Shown: positions 1-9,583 of the stretch, one piece after another
Layout: every line of letters starts with the position of its first letter
How positions within the stretch are numbered: position 1 is the stretch's first letter
Assembly (NCBI RefSeq): GCF_003219795.1
Contig: NZ_QJVC01000002.1
Coordinates: forward strand, 124,001-188,000
Direction: 5' to 3'
Length of the DNA stretch: 64,000 bases
From: Arthrobacter psychrolactophilus
GTDB lineage: Bacteria; Actinomycetota; Actinomycetes; Actinomycetales; Micrococcaceae
Notes under the pieces: generated by a model
The model's input: the letters and a program-made list of their open reading frames with translations, nothing else
Database searches by the model: none
What the model was told of the DNA's origin: nothing
Made by a program: the position numbers and the translations under genes

Positions 1-354
1 GCCATGACCCCCGGGTGCACCAAGCAGGCGTGCGACTTCCGCGACAGCATGGCCTTCCTGCAGGCAGCGGGCTACGCCGTGGTGGGCATCTCCCCCGACC
101 CCGTCGCCAAGTTGGAAAAGTTCTTGGCTCGCGACGAGCTCAGCTACCCCCTGCTCAGCGACGAGGACCATGCCGTGGCGCTCGCCTACGCGGCCTGGGG
201 CGAGAAGAAGAACTATGGCAAGGTCTACGAGGGCCTGATCCGCTCCACGATCGTGATCGACGGCGCCGCCAAGGTGGCGGTGGCCCAGTACAACGTCCGC
301 GCCACCGGTCACGTCGCCAAGTTGCGCCGGGACCTGAAGCTCGACGTCGCCTAA
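1..354 (+). CDS. bcp: Thioredoxin-dependent thiol peroxidase, Bcp/PrxQ type (5' end cut by the window)
   Basis: Cytoplasmic peroxiredoxin that reduces hydrogen peroxide and organic peroxides with electrons from thioredoxin. The reading frame is open to base 1, so the N-terminal 30-40 residues lie outside the window and the ATG at 4 is internal. The visible part begins at the active site: MTPGCTKQACDF carries the peroxidatic Cys (TPGCT) and, five residues on, the resolving Cys typical of the Bcp subfamily. GISPD and the C-terminal GHV segment also fit. It ends 41 bases before the next gene on the same strand. Family assignment is secure; partner and substrate are inferred from the family. Confidence 0.93.
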   Translation, partial: AMTPGCTKQACDFRDSMAFLQAAGYAVVGISPDPVAKLEKFLARDELSYPLLSDEDHAVALAYAAWGEKKNYGKVYEGLIRSTIVIDGAAKVAVAQYNVRATGHVAKLRRDLKLDVA

Positions 355-395
355 CTCGGCCCATGCTGCCGGACACCGAGCGCTACGATGCCGCC

Positions 396-863
396 ATGAC
401 CCCAAAGCTGACCTTGGTGAGTTCCTGTTTGGCCGGCTTGCCGTGCCGCTATGACGCGCGGGCCCGGCCGGATGACGCCGTGATGCAGGCTGTTGCCGAT
501 GGCACGGCCCTTCCCGCCTGCGCCGAACAGCTCGGCGGTTTACCCACGCCGCGGCCTCCGGTGGAGATCGTTGGAGGGGATGGGCATGACGTCCTGGCCG
601 GCACCGCCTCCGTGGTGACGTCCGACCGCGTGGATCTCACCTCTGCTTTTGTGCACGGCGCCCACGTTGTGGCCGAGCTGGTTGCTGAGCGGGGCATCAC
701 GCACGCTGTTCTGCAGGATCGCAGCCCCTCGTGTGGTTGCGGCACGATTTACGACGGCAGCCACAGTGGTGCACTCGTGAACGGCGACGGTGTGCTGGCC
801 GCGGTGCTGAAATCACGCGGCGTCACGGTCGAAGCGCTCCGTGGGCAGTCGCCGCAGCGGTAG
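396..863 (+). CDS. DUF523 domain protein
   Basis: 155-residue protein of the DUF523 family (YbbK-like), function unknown. The family's cysteine and glycine motifs are visible: SSCLAGLPCRYD at the N-terminus, CAEQLGGLPTPRPPVE in the middle, and DRSPSCGCGTIYDG followed by SGALVNGDGV near the end. Invariant Cys residues suggest metal or Fe-S binding, which is inference. The frame is open far upstream into the peroxiredoxin gene, but the ATG at 396 gives the normal family length; an ATG at 363 is possible but adds unconserved residues. It follows bcp on the same strand and is followed by a long inverted repeat. Confidence 0.85.
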   Translation: MTPKLTLVSSCLAGLPCRYDARARPDDAVMQAVADGTALPACAEQLGGLPTPRPPVEIVGGDGHDVLAGTASVVTSDRVDLTSAFVHGAHVVAELVAERGITHAVLQDRSPSCGCGTIYDGSHSGALVNGDGVLAAVLKSRGVTVEALRGQSPQR

Positions 864-926
864 CGGGCATTGGGGGCTGGTGTTTGGGGGCTGTGCGGGC
901 GCAAAAGGCGGCCACCTTGCAACCAC

Positions 927-984
927 GCCATAGTTGGGCATTCTCGCTATAGCTCGGCCTATAGCGAGAATGCCCAGCTATGGC
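927..984. repeat. Long inverted repeat between convergent genes (element A)
   Basis: Two 26-base arms (927-952 and 959-984) are complementary except for one T/C difference, separated by a 6-base loop. The arms begin GCCATAG and contain CTCGCTATAG. The right arm runs into GGCGAAAACACCC, and GGCGAAAA (982-989) can itself pair with TTTTCGCC (1006-1013), giving an alternative hairpin; CTATAGCGA also recurs at 997-1005. It lies between DUF523 (+) and tRNA-Leu (-), so it could end transcription from the left. There is no clear T tract. Related elements occur at 36721 and 43749. Confidence 0.8.
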
Positions 985-1047
985 GAAAACACCCAACTAT
1001 AGCGATTTTCGCCACGTGCGCCGCACAAAACGGCACGAGGCAAAACA

Positions 1048-1077
1048 AAAGGCTCTGTTCACCAGAACAGAGCCTTT
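1048..1077 (-). terminator. Rho-independent terminator of tRNA-Leu
   Basis: A perfect 13-bp stem (1048-1060 with 1065-1077) encloses the 4-base loop ACCA. Read on the minus strand it starts 6 bases after the tRNA 3' end and is followed by a T-rich stretch (TTTTGTTTT), the classic intrinsic terminator layout. Confidence 0.85.
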
Positions 1078-1083
1078 ACTTTG

Positions 1084-1165
1084 TGCGCAAGAGGGGACTT
1101 GAACCCCTACGCCCGAAGGCACAGGTACCTAAAACCTGCGTGTCTACCAATTCCACCACTCGCGC
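1084..1165 (-). tRNA. tRNA-Leu, anticodon UAG
   Basis: The minus strand folds as a class II tRNA of 82 nt. The acceptor stem GCGCGAG pairs with CTTGCGC. The anticodon stem CAGGT/ACCTG holds the loop TTTAGGT, so the anticodon is UAG, reading CUN leucine codons. A long variable arm follows, and the T arm AGGGG-TTCAAGT-CCCCT is canonical. The discriminator base is A, expected for leucine. The CCA end is not encoded. It stands alone, with its own terminator downstream. Confidence 0.95.
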
Positions 1166-1187
1166 GCGGTGCTTTGAAGCATGAACA

Positions 1188-1193
1188 ATACTA
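1188..1193 (-). promoter_or_regulatory. Possible -10 box of the tRNA-Leu promoter
   Basis: TAGTAT on the minus strand lies 22 bases upstream of the tRNA 5' end, a fitting distance for a short leader. I see no convincing -35 at normal spacing, so this is only a candidate. Confidence 0.35.
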
Positions 1194-1308
1194 CCGGCTG
1201 CCGGGAGTGCTTTTGACCACCATGACACCTTCTCAAGGGAACTCCTCAGAATCTCGCACTAAGATGAGGGGCTGACGGAATATCCATGGCTGCAAGGAGA
1301 ACGACATC

Positions 1309-3024
1309 GTGCCACGCCCCGCCGGCTCATCACGCACCACTGCACTGCGTGATGTGCCACGTCGCAAGGTACTCAGCAGCGCAGCAGCCATGGCCGCCGT
1401 GGTCCTTTTTGGCGCCAGCGCCTGCACCACGGCTCCCGTTCCTACCCCCGGCACCACATCCGCAGCCACCCCCAAGCCCGTTTACGCCACCTTTAACTTT
1501 GGCATCGGATCCGAGCCCTTGAGCTTCGATCCGGCTCTGGTCTCAGACACGGAATCGTACCGCGTGACGCGCCAGGTCATGGAGGGGCTGCTCACGATCG
1601 ACCCCGTGACCGGCACCCCGGCCCCCAGCCTTGCCCTTTCCTGGACCGAGCTCGAGGACGGACTCGCCTTCACCTTCACGCTCCGGCCCGGCGTTAGCTT
1701 CCACGATGGAACACCGTTCGACGCCGCCGCCGTCTGCACGAACTTTGAGCGCTGGTACGCCATGACGGCCAGCACTCGCGGCGACGGCGCCACGTCCATG
1801 TTCAAGCAGGTGTTCCGCGCATTTAAGGACGACGCCGCCAACTCCCTCTATGACAGCTGCACGGCCACGGGAGATCTGGAGGTCACCCTGCGCCTGAAGA
1901 TGCGCCTGACAGGATTCCTTGATGCGCTCACCCTCCCGGCCTTTGCCATCTCCTCCCCCACAGCACTCAAGGCTGGCACGGCAGATGTCCTCGACCGGGA
2001 CTATGCAGCTAGCAAGGTTTCCCGCTACGCGCTGCACCCCGTGGGCACCGGCCCCTTCACTTTTACGCAGGCCACACCGGGCACTGTCGCACTGACCGCC
2101 AACCCGAAGTATTGGGGCGAAAAGGGTCAGATCACCTCCCTGAATTTCAAGACCTATGAGCAGCCTGAGACGCGCTTTGCCGCGCTCGAGGACGGTTCCA
2201 TCGATGGCTTCGACCCCGTCACGCCGGACAATTTGGACAAGCTCATCAAGGCCGGCAAGCAGGTGCTGCAGCGCGACCCGTTCTCCGTCATGTACCTGAG
2301 CCTGAATCAAAGCGTGCCAGCGATGGCCGATCAAAAGGTACGTGAGGCCATCGCGGCCGCGATCGACAAGTCCGCGATTGTGAACAATTACTTCATCGCG
2401 GGCACGGCCACCACGGCGCAATTTATTCCGCCCAAGCTCAGCGGCTTCAACAACGCAGTCGCCGGGATCGGTTTCGACCTGACCAAGGCGAAATCCCTGC
2501 TCGCGGCATCAAGTTACCGGGGAGAGGAACTGAAGTTCTACTACCCCACGAATGCTGCTAGGACTTATCTGCCCTCCCCCGAGAAGGTCTACGCGCAGAT
2601 CGCCACCGAACTCACTGCGGCCGGCTTTAACATCAAGCCCGTGCCGATCCCGTGGAACGAAGGTTACGTCGCCGCCGTCACAGGGAAGGGCGATCACGCC
2701 CTGAGTCTTTTGGGCTGGAACGGCAGCTACGCCGACCCGGATAATTTTGTTGGTGCGCTCTTTGGCACACCCAATGCCCAACTTTCCATCAATGATCCGC
2801 AATTGGTCTCCAAAATCACACGAGCCCGCAGTATGCCCAATGGTACCGAGCGTGTGGCGGCCTATGAGGCCATCAATCAGCAGCTCGCCGAAACGGTTCC
2901 CGCGGTACCCATCGCCTTCCCCATCTCAGCAATAGCGCTCTCAGATCGGGTCCTGAGCTACCCGCTCAGCCCCGTCTTGAACGAGGTCTTCAACAACGTC
3001 AAATTGTCTCCCGGCACCAACTAA
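1309..3024 (+). CDS. ABC transporter substrate-binding lipoprotein, family 5 (peptide/nickel type)
   Basis: 571-residue extracellular binding protein of the SBP_bac_5 (OppA/DppA) family. The GTG at 1309 follows AAGGAG with 9-base spacing. The N-terminus has basic residues (PRRK, 17-20), a hydrophobic stretch, and a lipobox GASAC with the lipidated Cys at 39, then a Pro/Thr/Ala-rich linker. Family landmarks are the GSEPLSFDPAL segment, ...TFTLRPGVSFHDGTPFDAAAV, and VREAIAAAIDKSAIV. Typical substrates are oligopeptides, but none can be read from sequence. No permease or ATPase genes flank it, so it is an orphan that may serve a transporter encoded elsewhere. Confidence 0.9.
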   Translation: MPRPAGSSRTTALRDVPRRKVLSSAAAMAAVVLFGASACTTAPVPTPGTTSAATPKPVYATFNFGIGSEPLSFDPALVSDTESYRVTRQVMEGLLTIDPVTGTPAPSLALSWTELEDGLAFTFTLRPGVSFHDGTPFDAAAVCTNFERWYAMTASTRGDGATSMFKQVFRAFKDDAANSLYDSCTATGDLEVTLRLKMRLTGFLDALTLPAFAISSPTALKAGTADVLDRDYAASKVSRYALHPVGTGPFTFTQATPGTVALTANPKYWGEKGQITSLNFKTYEQPETRFAALEDGSIDGFDPVTPDNLDKLIKAGKQVLQRDPFSVMYLSLNQSVPAMADQKVREAIAAAIDKSAIVNNYFIAGTATTAQFIPPKLSGFNNAVAGIGFDLTKAKSLLAASSYRGEELKFYYPTNAARTYLPSPEKVYAQIATELTAAGFNIKPVPIPWNEGYVAAVTGKGDHALSLLGWNGSYADPDNFVGALFGTPNAQLSINDPQLVSKITRARSMPNGTERVAAYEAINQQLAETVPAVPIAFPISAIALSDRVLSYPLSPVLNEVFNNVKLSPGTN

Positions 3025-3049
3025 GAGGGTCCCGCCCAAGGTGACTTCC

Positions 3050-3074
3050 CGCCGTCGGACGCTAAAAGACGGCG
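3050..3074 (+). terminator. Weak hairpin after the binding-protein gene
   Basis: CGCCGTC (3050-3056) can pair with GACGGCG (3068-3074) across an 11-base A-rich loop, 26 bases past the stop codon. There is no T tract, so intrinsic termination is uncertain. Confidence 0.4.
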
Positions 3075-3157
3075 CTACACCCCACCGCGGATTTACGCAT
3101 CCAGCCTCGGCCGCGATACGCTTCTAGCGCTAGGAAGAGCCTCTAACGGAGTTGACT

Positions 3158-4657
3158 GTGACCTTCATTTCGAACACCAAAGACGCTGACGTCGTACTCA
3201 TCGGAGGCGGCATCATGAGCGCCACGCTGGGCACCATGCTCAAGCAACTCGAACCAAACTGGAAGATTGTGCTGTTTGAACAGCTCGATACGCCAGGATT
3301 GGAATCCTCCAGCCCGTGGAATAACGCCGGTACCGGCCACTCCGCGCTTTGCGAGCTAAATTACTCACCCGCAGCCAAAGACGGCTCGGTTAACCCGGCG
3401 AAGGCCATCCACATCAACGAGCAGTTCCAGCTCTCGCGCCAGTTCTGGTCGCACCTGGTGGACGAATCATTGATTGGCTCGCCCAAGGGATTCATCAACA
3501 CTGTTCCGCACATGAGTTTTGTCATTGGCGAAGCTCACCGCAAGTTCCTCAAGACCCGTCACGAGGCACTCAAGACCAACCCCGTCTTCGAGTCCATGGA
3601 GTACTCCGAGGACCCGGCGCAGATTGCCAAGTGGGCTCCCTTGGTCATGAAGGGACGCGACCCGCAGCAGCTGGTCTCCGCAACCCGTTCGGCCGAGGGC
3701 ACCGACGTTGACTTCGGTTCCTTGACCCGTGAGTTGATTGGCTACATGGGCAAGAACGACGTCGAAATCAACTACGGCACGACCGTCACCGACCTGGCAC
3801 GCACCACAGACGGTGGGTGGGACGTGTCCTTGAAGCACCCCGCTTCGGGTGAGCGCGGCAAGGTCAAGGCCAAGTTTGTCTTCATCGGTTCCGGTGGCGG
3901 CGCCCTGCACCTGTTGCAGAAGTCGGGCATCCCCGAGGGCAAGGGCTTCGGCGGCTTCCCGGTCTCCGGTCAGTTCTTCCGTTGCACGGATGAAAAGATC
4001 GCCGAGAAGCACAGCGCCAAGGTGTACGGCCAGGCGTCCGTGGGCGCACCGCCCATGTCTGTCCCCCACCTGGACACCCGCTACGTGGGCGGCAAGCGCT
4101 CACTGCTGTTCGGTCCGTACGGCGGATTCTCCACCAAGTACCTCAAGACCGGTAGCTACATGGACCTCCCCAGCTCCATCCGCACCAACAACATCATCCC
4201 GATGCTTGCTGTTGGCAAGGACAACCTGGACCTGGTCAAGTACCTCGTCAGCGAAGTCACCAAGTCCCGCGCCGGCAAGGTGGATGCTCTTCACGAGTAC
4301 TTCCCCGAAGCCGACGGCAAGGACTGGGAACTGATCACGGCAGGCCAGCGCGTGCAGATCATCAAGAAGGATGCCAAGAAGGGCGGCGTGCTGCAGTTCG
4401 GCACCGAGGTCATTACGGCAGGGGACGGAACTCTTTCGGCGCTGCTCGGCGCGTCTCCGGGCGCCTCGACGGCCGTGCCGATCATGCTGGAATTGTTGCA
4501 GCGTTGCTTCCCGCGCAAGTTCAAGCTGGAGTGGCAGGATTCCCTGCGCACCATGATGCCCACCTACGGCACTAAGCTAAACGAGAATGCGGAACTCTTT
4601 GAAAAGAGCCTGGCCTCCACGGCAGCCTCCTTGCAGTTGACAACGGACAAAGCCTAA
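3158..4657 (+). CDS. mqo: Malate:quinone oxidoreductase (FAD, peripheral membrane)
   Basis: Membrane-associated FAD enzyme that oxidises malate to oxaloacetate and passes electrons to the quinone pool, replacing or complementing malate dehydrogenase in the TCA cycle. The dinucleotide-binding motif [12 protein letters not shown] sits at residues 14-25, followed by [17 protein letters not shown], a hallmark of Mqo. [16 protein letters not shown] and the C-terminal [10 protein letters not shown] also match. Length 499 is normal. I chose GTG 3158, six bases after GGAG; a TTG at 3152 overlaps that ribosome-binding site. The RND pump gene follows after 53 bases on the same strand. Confidence 0.96.
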   Translation: MTFISNTKDADVVLIGGGIMSATLGTMLKQLEPNWKIVLFEQLDTPGLESSSPWNNAGTGHSALCELNYSPAAKDGSVNPAKAIHINEQFQLSRQFWSHLVDESLIGSPKGFINTVPHMSFVIGEAHRKFLKTRHEALKTNPVFESMEYSEDPAQIAKWAPLVMKGRDPQQLVSATRSAEGTDVDFGSLTRELIGYMGKNDVEINYGTTVTDLARTTDGGWDVSLKHPASGERGKVKAKFVFIGSGGGALHLLQKSGIPEGKGFGGFPVSGQFFRCTDEKIAEKHSAKVYGQASVGAPPMSVPHLDTRYVGGKRSLLFGPYGGFSTKYLKTGSYMDLPSSIRTNNIIPMLAVGKDNLDLVKYLVSEVTKSRAGKVDALHEYFPEADGKDWELITAGQRVQIIKKDAKKGGVLQFGTEVITAGDGTLSALLGASPGASTAVPIMLELLQRCFPRKFKLEWQDSLRTMMPTYGTKLNENAELFEKSLASTAASLQLTTDKA

Positions 4658-4710
4658 AGTCCCCTCGCACGGCTGGATGGGGACCGGCATAAAAACGTGG
4701 GAGTACTTTG

Positions 4711-7700
4711 ATGTTTAAACTGGCCAAAATGTCCCTGGGCAACCGGGCGCTGATTGCCTTGATCACCATCTTCGCGGTGGTTTTCGGGGTCATCACGCTC
4801 GGTTCGCTCAAGCAGGAACTCATCCCCAGTATTGAGTTCCCGCAGATCACGGTGGTCTCGGCGATGCCTGGCGCATCTCCGGCCGTGATCGACAAACAGG
4901 TCAGTGAACCACTCGAGGCGGCGCTGAACGCGGTGGAGGGGCTGGAATCCAGCACCTCCACCTCGCGCAGCGGCGTCTCCACGATCAACCTTGCTTTTAA
5001 TTACGGTACTAATCTGGACCGTGCCCGCAATCAAATTGACCGTGCTATTTCCACGGTCAGCCAACGGCTCCCCTCCGGGGTCGAGCCCCAGCCGATTGCC
5101 GGCTCCATCGCCGACTTCCCCATCGTCTTCCTAGCCGTCTCTTCCGATCAGGAATTGGCCGCACTCAATACCGATCTCCAGCGCATCGCGGTTCCGGCGT
5201 TGTTGAAGATCGACGGCGTCCGCGGCGCCGACGTCAGTGGCGCCAACTCCCAACACATCCAGATCCTCCCCGATCCCGCCAAGATGGCCGCCGCCGGAGT
5301 CAATCCCGGCTCGATCGCCACGGCGCTGAAGAACAACGGCACCCTTGTCCCCATCGGATCGCTGAGCACGGATGGCACCACGCTGTCGATTCAGGCCGGC
5401 AGCCCCGTCAATTCGCTCGACGCCATCAAGGCATTGCCGCTCGCGTCCTCCGCCAACGGCGCCGCACCCACCATCTCCTCCGTGGCCTCCGTGGCTCTCG
5501 CCGACGATCCCACCACTTCCATCACCCGTACCAATGGCAAGGCGACGCTCGCCTTGGCCATCACGAAGAAGCCCGCGGCCGACACCGTCTCCCTCTCCCA
5601 GCAGGTTGCCGACGCCCTGCCCGGCATCACGGCGTCGCTGGGCAACAACACCACGTTCACAACGGTCTTGGACCAGGCACCCTTCATCGAGAAGTCCATC
5701 CACGACCTCACGGTGGAGGGTCTGCTGGGACTGGGCTTCGCCGTCGTGATTATCCTGATCTTCCTCATGTCGGTGCGCTCCACACTCGTCACGGCCATCT
5801 CCATCCCGCTCTCGCTGCTCGTGACGTTTATCGGGCTGTGGGCCACGGGCTACTCGCTGAACATCCTGACCCTGGGCGCGCTCACCATCGCGATCGGCCG
5901 CGTGGTGGACGACTCCATTGTGGTCATTGAGAACATCAAGCGGCACCTGAGCTACGGCGAGGACAAGAAGACTGCCATCCTGGCCGCGATTCGCGAGGTG
6001 GCCGCCGCCATCACGGCCTCGACCCTGACCACGGTGGCCGTGTTCCTGCCCATCGCCTTCGTGGGCAGCCTAGCCGGGGAACTCTTCCGGCCCTTCGCGC
6101 TGACCGTCACCTTTGCCCTCATCGCCTCGCTGTTGGTCTCGCTCACGATCGTTCCCGTGCTGGCGTACTGGTTCCTGAAGTCCCCGGCCGAGTCCTCCAC
6201 GTCCCTGAAGAACGACGGCGCCGCCCCCTTGGGTGGCAAGGCGCTCCTAGCCGCTGTGGAAGAGAAGGAACGGACGTCATGGTTGCAGCGCGGCTACCTG
6301 CCCATCTTGTCCAAGACCCAAAAACACCCCGTCGTGACATTGCTGGCCGGCGGCATTGTGCTGGCCGCGACGCTGGCCATGACGCCGCTGCTGCCCACCA
6401 ACCTTCTGGGCGATACCGGCCAGAACAGCCTGAGCATTCAGCAGGACATGCCGGCCGGGACGAGTCTGGAGCTCACCAATCAGGCGGCCGCCAAGGTTGA
6501 GACCGTACTGATAGGTATCGAGGGCATCACGGATGTTCAGGTGACGGTGGGCAACGGCTCCGGCGGATTCTCCGCGCTGCTGTCCTCCGGCGCCTCCAGC
6601 GCCGCGTTCCAGGTCATCACCGACCCGGGCGCCGATCAGGTGGCGCTGAAGGACAAGGTCCTCACGGCCGTGGAGGGTATCAAGGACGCGGGCACCATTA
6701 GCCTTGGCTCGCAAGGCGGCGGCTTTGGCACGTCGAGCACCGTCGATATCACGGTCAAGGCCACCACCGGTGAGGAATTGCAGCAGGCCAGCGACGCACT
6801 CGTCAAGGCCATGGCCGGAGTTCCCGGCGCCCAATCGGTCAGCAGCAACTTGAGCGGCACCCAACCCGTGGTCCAGGTCAGTGTTGACCGGGCCAAGGCC
6901 GTTGCTGCCGGGCTCGATGAACAGCAAATCACGGGTCTGCTCGCGGCGACCGTCAGCCCCATCCCGGGCGGCACGGTGCGCATCGACACCACAGATTACA
7001 AGGTCCAGATCGGCCTCGGCACCAAGTTCGATTCCGTGGCGGCCCTCGCCGCGGCACAGCTGCCCACTCCGGGCGGAGCCATTCCGCTGTCCCAGGTGGC
7101 CACCGTGGCGGAAGTGCAGACGCCGCTGACGGTGACCTCCTCCAATGGGCAGCGCACGGCCACCGTATCGGTCACGCCCGAGGGCGACTCCCTGGGCTCC
7201 CTCAGCTCCGAGGTCCAAAAGCGCCTCGACGCCACCGAGCTCCCGGCGGGCGTGATCGCCTCGATCGGTGGCGCGGCAACACAGCAGACGGAATCCTTCC
7301 AGCAGCTGGGGCTGGCCATGTTGGCGGCCATCGCCATTGTGTATGTGATCATGGTGGCCACCTTCAAGTCCTTGATCCAGCCGCTGATCTTGCTAGTCTC
7401 GATCCCCTTCGCCGCCACGGGAGCCGTTGGGCTGCTGCTCATCACCCGGGTGCCGCTGGGGCTGCCCTCGCTCATCGGCATGTTGATGCTGGTGGGCATC
7501 GTGGTCACCAACGCCATCGTGCTCATTGACCTGATCAACCAGTACCGCCAACCCTCCGGCGACAGGCCCGCCATGAACGTGGCCGACGCCATCGAGCACG
7601 GTGCCCGGCAACGTCTGCGCCCCATCCTCATGACGGCGCTGGCCACCATCTTTGCCCTCACACCCATGGCGTTGGGGCTCACCGGTGGCGGTGGTTTCAT

Positions 7701-7935
7701 CTCCCAGCCGCTGGCCATTGTGGTGGTGGGCGGGCTTATCTCCTCCACGGCGTTGACCTTGATCCTTGTGCCGGTGCTGTATCGCCTCGTCGAGGGCCGC
7801 AAGGAACGTCGTGATCTCCTCAAAGCACTCCAGCAGGTCCACGTCCCGGTAGCCGGGCACCTTGACTCCGGCGACACCCAAGACTGGACCACAGGCGCCA
7901 TCCCGAAGGTCCGTGGCCGCCGCTCCGCTGGCTAA
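4711..7935 (+). CDS. RND-family efflux permease (AcrB/HAE1-like)
   Basis: 1074-residue polytopic membrane protein of the resistance-nodulation-division superfamily, AcrB/MMPL branch, expected to use the proton gradient to export hydrophobic compounds. Two repeats are visible, each a membrane helix, a large extracytoplasmic porter region (about 40-330 and 560-870) and a helix bundle. The TM4 proton-relay motif VVDDSIVVIEN has the Asp pair at 400-401. The ATG at 4711 follows GGGAG with 7-base spacing; a TTG immediately before is less likely. No membrane-fusion protein or outer-membrane partner is nearby, consistent with a Gram-positive envelope. Substrate unknown. Confidence 0.9.
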   Translation: MFKLAKMSLGNRALIALITIFAVVFGVITLGSLKQELIPSIEFPQITVVSAMPGASPAVIDKQVSEPLEAALNAVEGLESSTSTSRSGVSTINLAFNYGTNLDRARNQIDRAISTVSQRLPSGVEPQPIAGSIADFPIVFLAVSSDQELAALNTDLQRIAVPALLKIDGVRGADVSGANSQHIQILPDPAKMAAAGVNPGSIATALKNNGTLVPIGSLSTDGTTLSIQAGSPVNSLDAIKALPLASSANGAAPTISSVASVALADDPTTSITRTNGKATLALAITKKPAADTVSLSQQVADALPGITASLGNNTTFTTVLDQAPFIEKSIHDLTVEGLLGLGFAVVIILIFLMSVRSTLVTAISIPLSLLVTFIGLWATGYSLNILTLGALTIAIGRVVDDSIVVIENIKRHLSYGEDKKTAILAAIREVAAAITASTLTTVAVFLPIAFVGSLAGELFRPFALTVTFALIASLLVSLTIVPVLAYWFLKSPAESSTSLKNDGAAPLGGKALLAAVEEKERTSWLQRGYLPILSKTQKHPVVTLLAGGIVLAATLAMTPLLPTNLLGDTGQNSLSIQQDMPAGTSLELTNQAAAKVETVLIGIEGITDVQVTVGNGSGGFSALLSSGASSAAFQVITDPGADQVALKDKVLTAVEGIKDAGTISLGSQGGGFGTSSTVDITVKATTGEELQQASDALVKAMAGVPGAQSVSSNLSGTQPVVQVSVDRAKAVAAGLDEQQITGLLAATVSPIPGGTVRIDTTDYKVQIGLGTKFDSVAALAAAQLPTPGGAIPLSQVATVAEVQTPLTVTSSNGQRTATVSVTPEGDSLGSLSSEVQKRLDATELPAGVIASIGGAATQQTESFQQLGLAMLAAIAIVYVIMVATFKSLIQPLILLVSIPFAATGAVGLLLITRVPLGLPSLIGMLMLVGIVVTNAIVLIDLINQYRQPSGDRPAMNVADAIEHGARQRLRPILMTALATIFALTPMALGLTGGGGFISQPLAIVVVGGLISSTALTLILVPVLYRLVEGRKERRDLLKALQQVHVPVAGHLDSGDTQDWTTGAIPKVRGRRSAG

Positions 7936-7957
7936 CGGCGACTCATAACCGGGCCGT

Positions 7958-9433
7958 CTAGCCCTCCCGGCGGACGGCGCCGAACGCGTTCTTGGGCACA
8001 AAGAACAACGCCACGCCAGCGCAAAGCGCCGTGACTCCGCAAATAGTCCACACGAGGATGTACCCCTCCAGCGGCGCCGCCGTGCTGTGGCCGCCACCCG
8101 TCAAAGATCCCAGCGCCTGCCCGGCCAACGCGATGCCAAAGACGCAGGAGGCAAAGGCGCCACCCACGGTCTTGGTGGCATTGGTGAGTCCCGTCGCCAT
8201 GCCGGTCTGTGTAAGCGGCGCAGCAGCGGCGGCCGCGGAGGGCAACGCCGCGACCAAGGCGCCGCTGCCGATTCCCGCGATGGCCATATTGAGCAGGACC
8301 TGAGCCGTGGTGTCGTGGAACGGCAGGAACATCAAATAGCCCAGGCCCACGAAGATCGCCGCGCCCAGCAAGGTAATGCGCGGCGTCAGCCAGCGCGTCG
8401 CGACCGGATACAGCAGCGCACCCACCAGCAGGCCCAGGACGTACACGCCAATCAAAATGGACACCGTCCCCGAGGTGGCGCCCAGCCCGTACCCCACCTC
8501 GGCCGGATCGGTCCGTGCAAACGTCGACAGCGGTGCCTGCGCGCCAAGCACCGAGACCCCGAAGAGGAAGGCCGTGAGCTGGATGGGCCACATGCTGGGT
8601 TGGCGCAGGAGCCGGATGTCGATCAACGGGTCCTTGTGGCCCAGTTCGTGACGTGTGAACGGCAGGAGCGCGGTAATGCCAAGCACGACGGCGGCCCATG
8701 CCCACCAGGTGCCGGGGCCGTTGATCCGCATGAACGTCAGCCCAGCGGTGATGAGTAAGAGTCCCGTGGACAGCAGCGTCAACCCCATGAGATCCAGACG
8801 CCCACCGGTCCGACTCTCGGATTCCGGCACGCCCAAGAGCACCACGAAGAAGCACAACGTCACGGCGACGGCGGGGATCATGAGTGTCAGCCACAGCTGG
8901 CCGGGGAGCGCCGCACCGATAAAGCCACCCGCCAGGGCGCCGACGATGACGCCAAATTCCAGCCCCGCGACGAGGATTCCGGCGGCCTTGCGGGTCAGTG
9001 CGGCGCCATCGGGACGGGAGTGCGAGCGGCTGAAGATCAGCGCGATTTCCAGCGGCAGCCACACCACATAGAAGCCTTGAAGCGCCCAGGCAATAAGGAA
9101 CATCCAAAAGTTCGGGGCAAAGGCCACACCCCAGGAGGCCGCGGCCGTGAGTGCCGTGGAGAGCAGCAGGACCTTTTTGTGGCCGATCATGTCACCCATT
9201 TTTGCCAGCACCGGCACCACGAGGGCGCTGACCATGAGCTGTGCGGCTTCAAACCAGTTGACGTCGGCGTCATGGATGCCGAGGTGTCGGGCGATGTCCG
9301 TCAAGAGCGGCGTGTAGTAGCCCTGCAAAATGCCACTCGTGAGCTCCACCAACACCAAGAAACCAACCACTGCCGTGGCCGTGGGGGCTAGGCGGAGGCT
9401 GGTTCCGCTCATGCCGCGTTGCACTGAAGCCAT
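7958..9433 (-). CDS. MFS transporter, drug:H+ antiporter (DHA2) type
   Basis: 491-residue major-facilitator protein of multidrug-exporter type, with about 14 predicted membrane helices. The loop 2-3 signature appears as KMGDMIGHKKV. An early helix contains LTSGILQGYYTPLLTDIARHLG and is followed by VNWFEAAQLM, as in EmrB/QacA relatives. The ATG at 9433 follows GAAGGA; an ATG at 9448 overlaps that site and is less likely. It is convergent with the RND gene (22-base gap) and divergent from the flavin-monooxygenase/MarR pair, which suggests but does not prove shared control. Substrate unknown. Confidence 0.88.
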   Translation of the reverse strand: MASVQRGMSGTSLRLAPTATAVVGFLVLVELTSGILQGYYTPLLTDIARHLGIHDADVNWFEAAQLMVSALVVPVLAKMGDMIGHKKVLLLSTALTAAASWGVAFAPNFWMFLIAWALQGFYVVWLPLEIALIFSRSHSRPDGAALTRKAAGILVAGLEFGVIVGALAGGFIGAALPGQLWLTLMIPAVAVTLCFFVVLLGVPESESRTGGRLDLMGLTLLSTGLLLITAGLTFMRINGPGTWWAWAAVVLGITALLPFTRHELGHKDPLIDIRLLRQPSMWPIQLTAFLFGVSVLGAQAPLSTFARTDPAEVGYGLGATSGTVSILIGVYVLGLLVGALLYPVATRWLTPRITLLGAAIFVGLGYLMFLPFHDTTAQVLLNMAIAGIGSGALVAALPSAAAAAAPLTQTGMATGLTNATKTVGGAFASCVFGIALAGQALGSLTGGGHSTAAPLEGYILVWTICGVTALCAGVALFFVPKNAFGAVRREG

Positions 9434-9583
9434 GAAATTCCTTCGCATTTACTGTGGCGCACATTACACACTGTCTTGGAGAATCCTAGTACTCACCAAG
9501 AAATTCGGCTGCCGTTCACGATTTTTCAACACTTTCACCCTCCCGGGAACAATTTGGCACTTACCCGGGTTGAGCCTAATAAT

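Noticed and set aside
15-395. Upstream extension of the DUF523 frame into bcp
   Set aside because: The extension is Arg-rich, overlaps the peroxiredoxin in another frame and is outside the family's normal length; ATG 396 is preferred.
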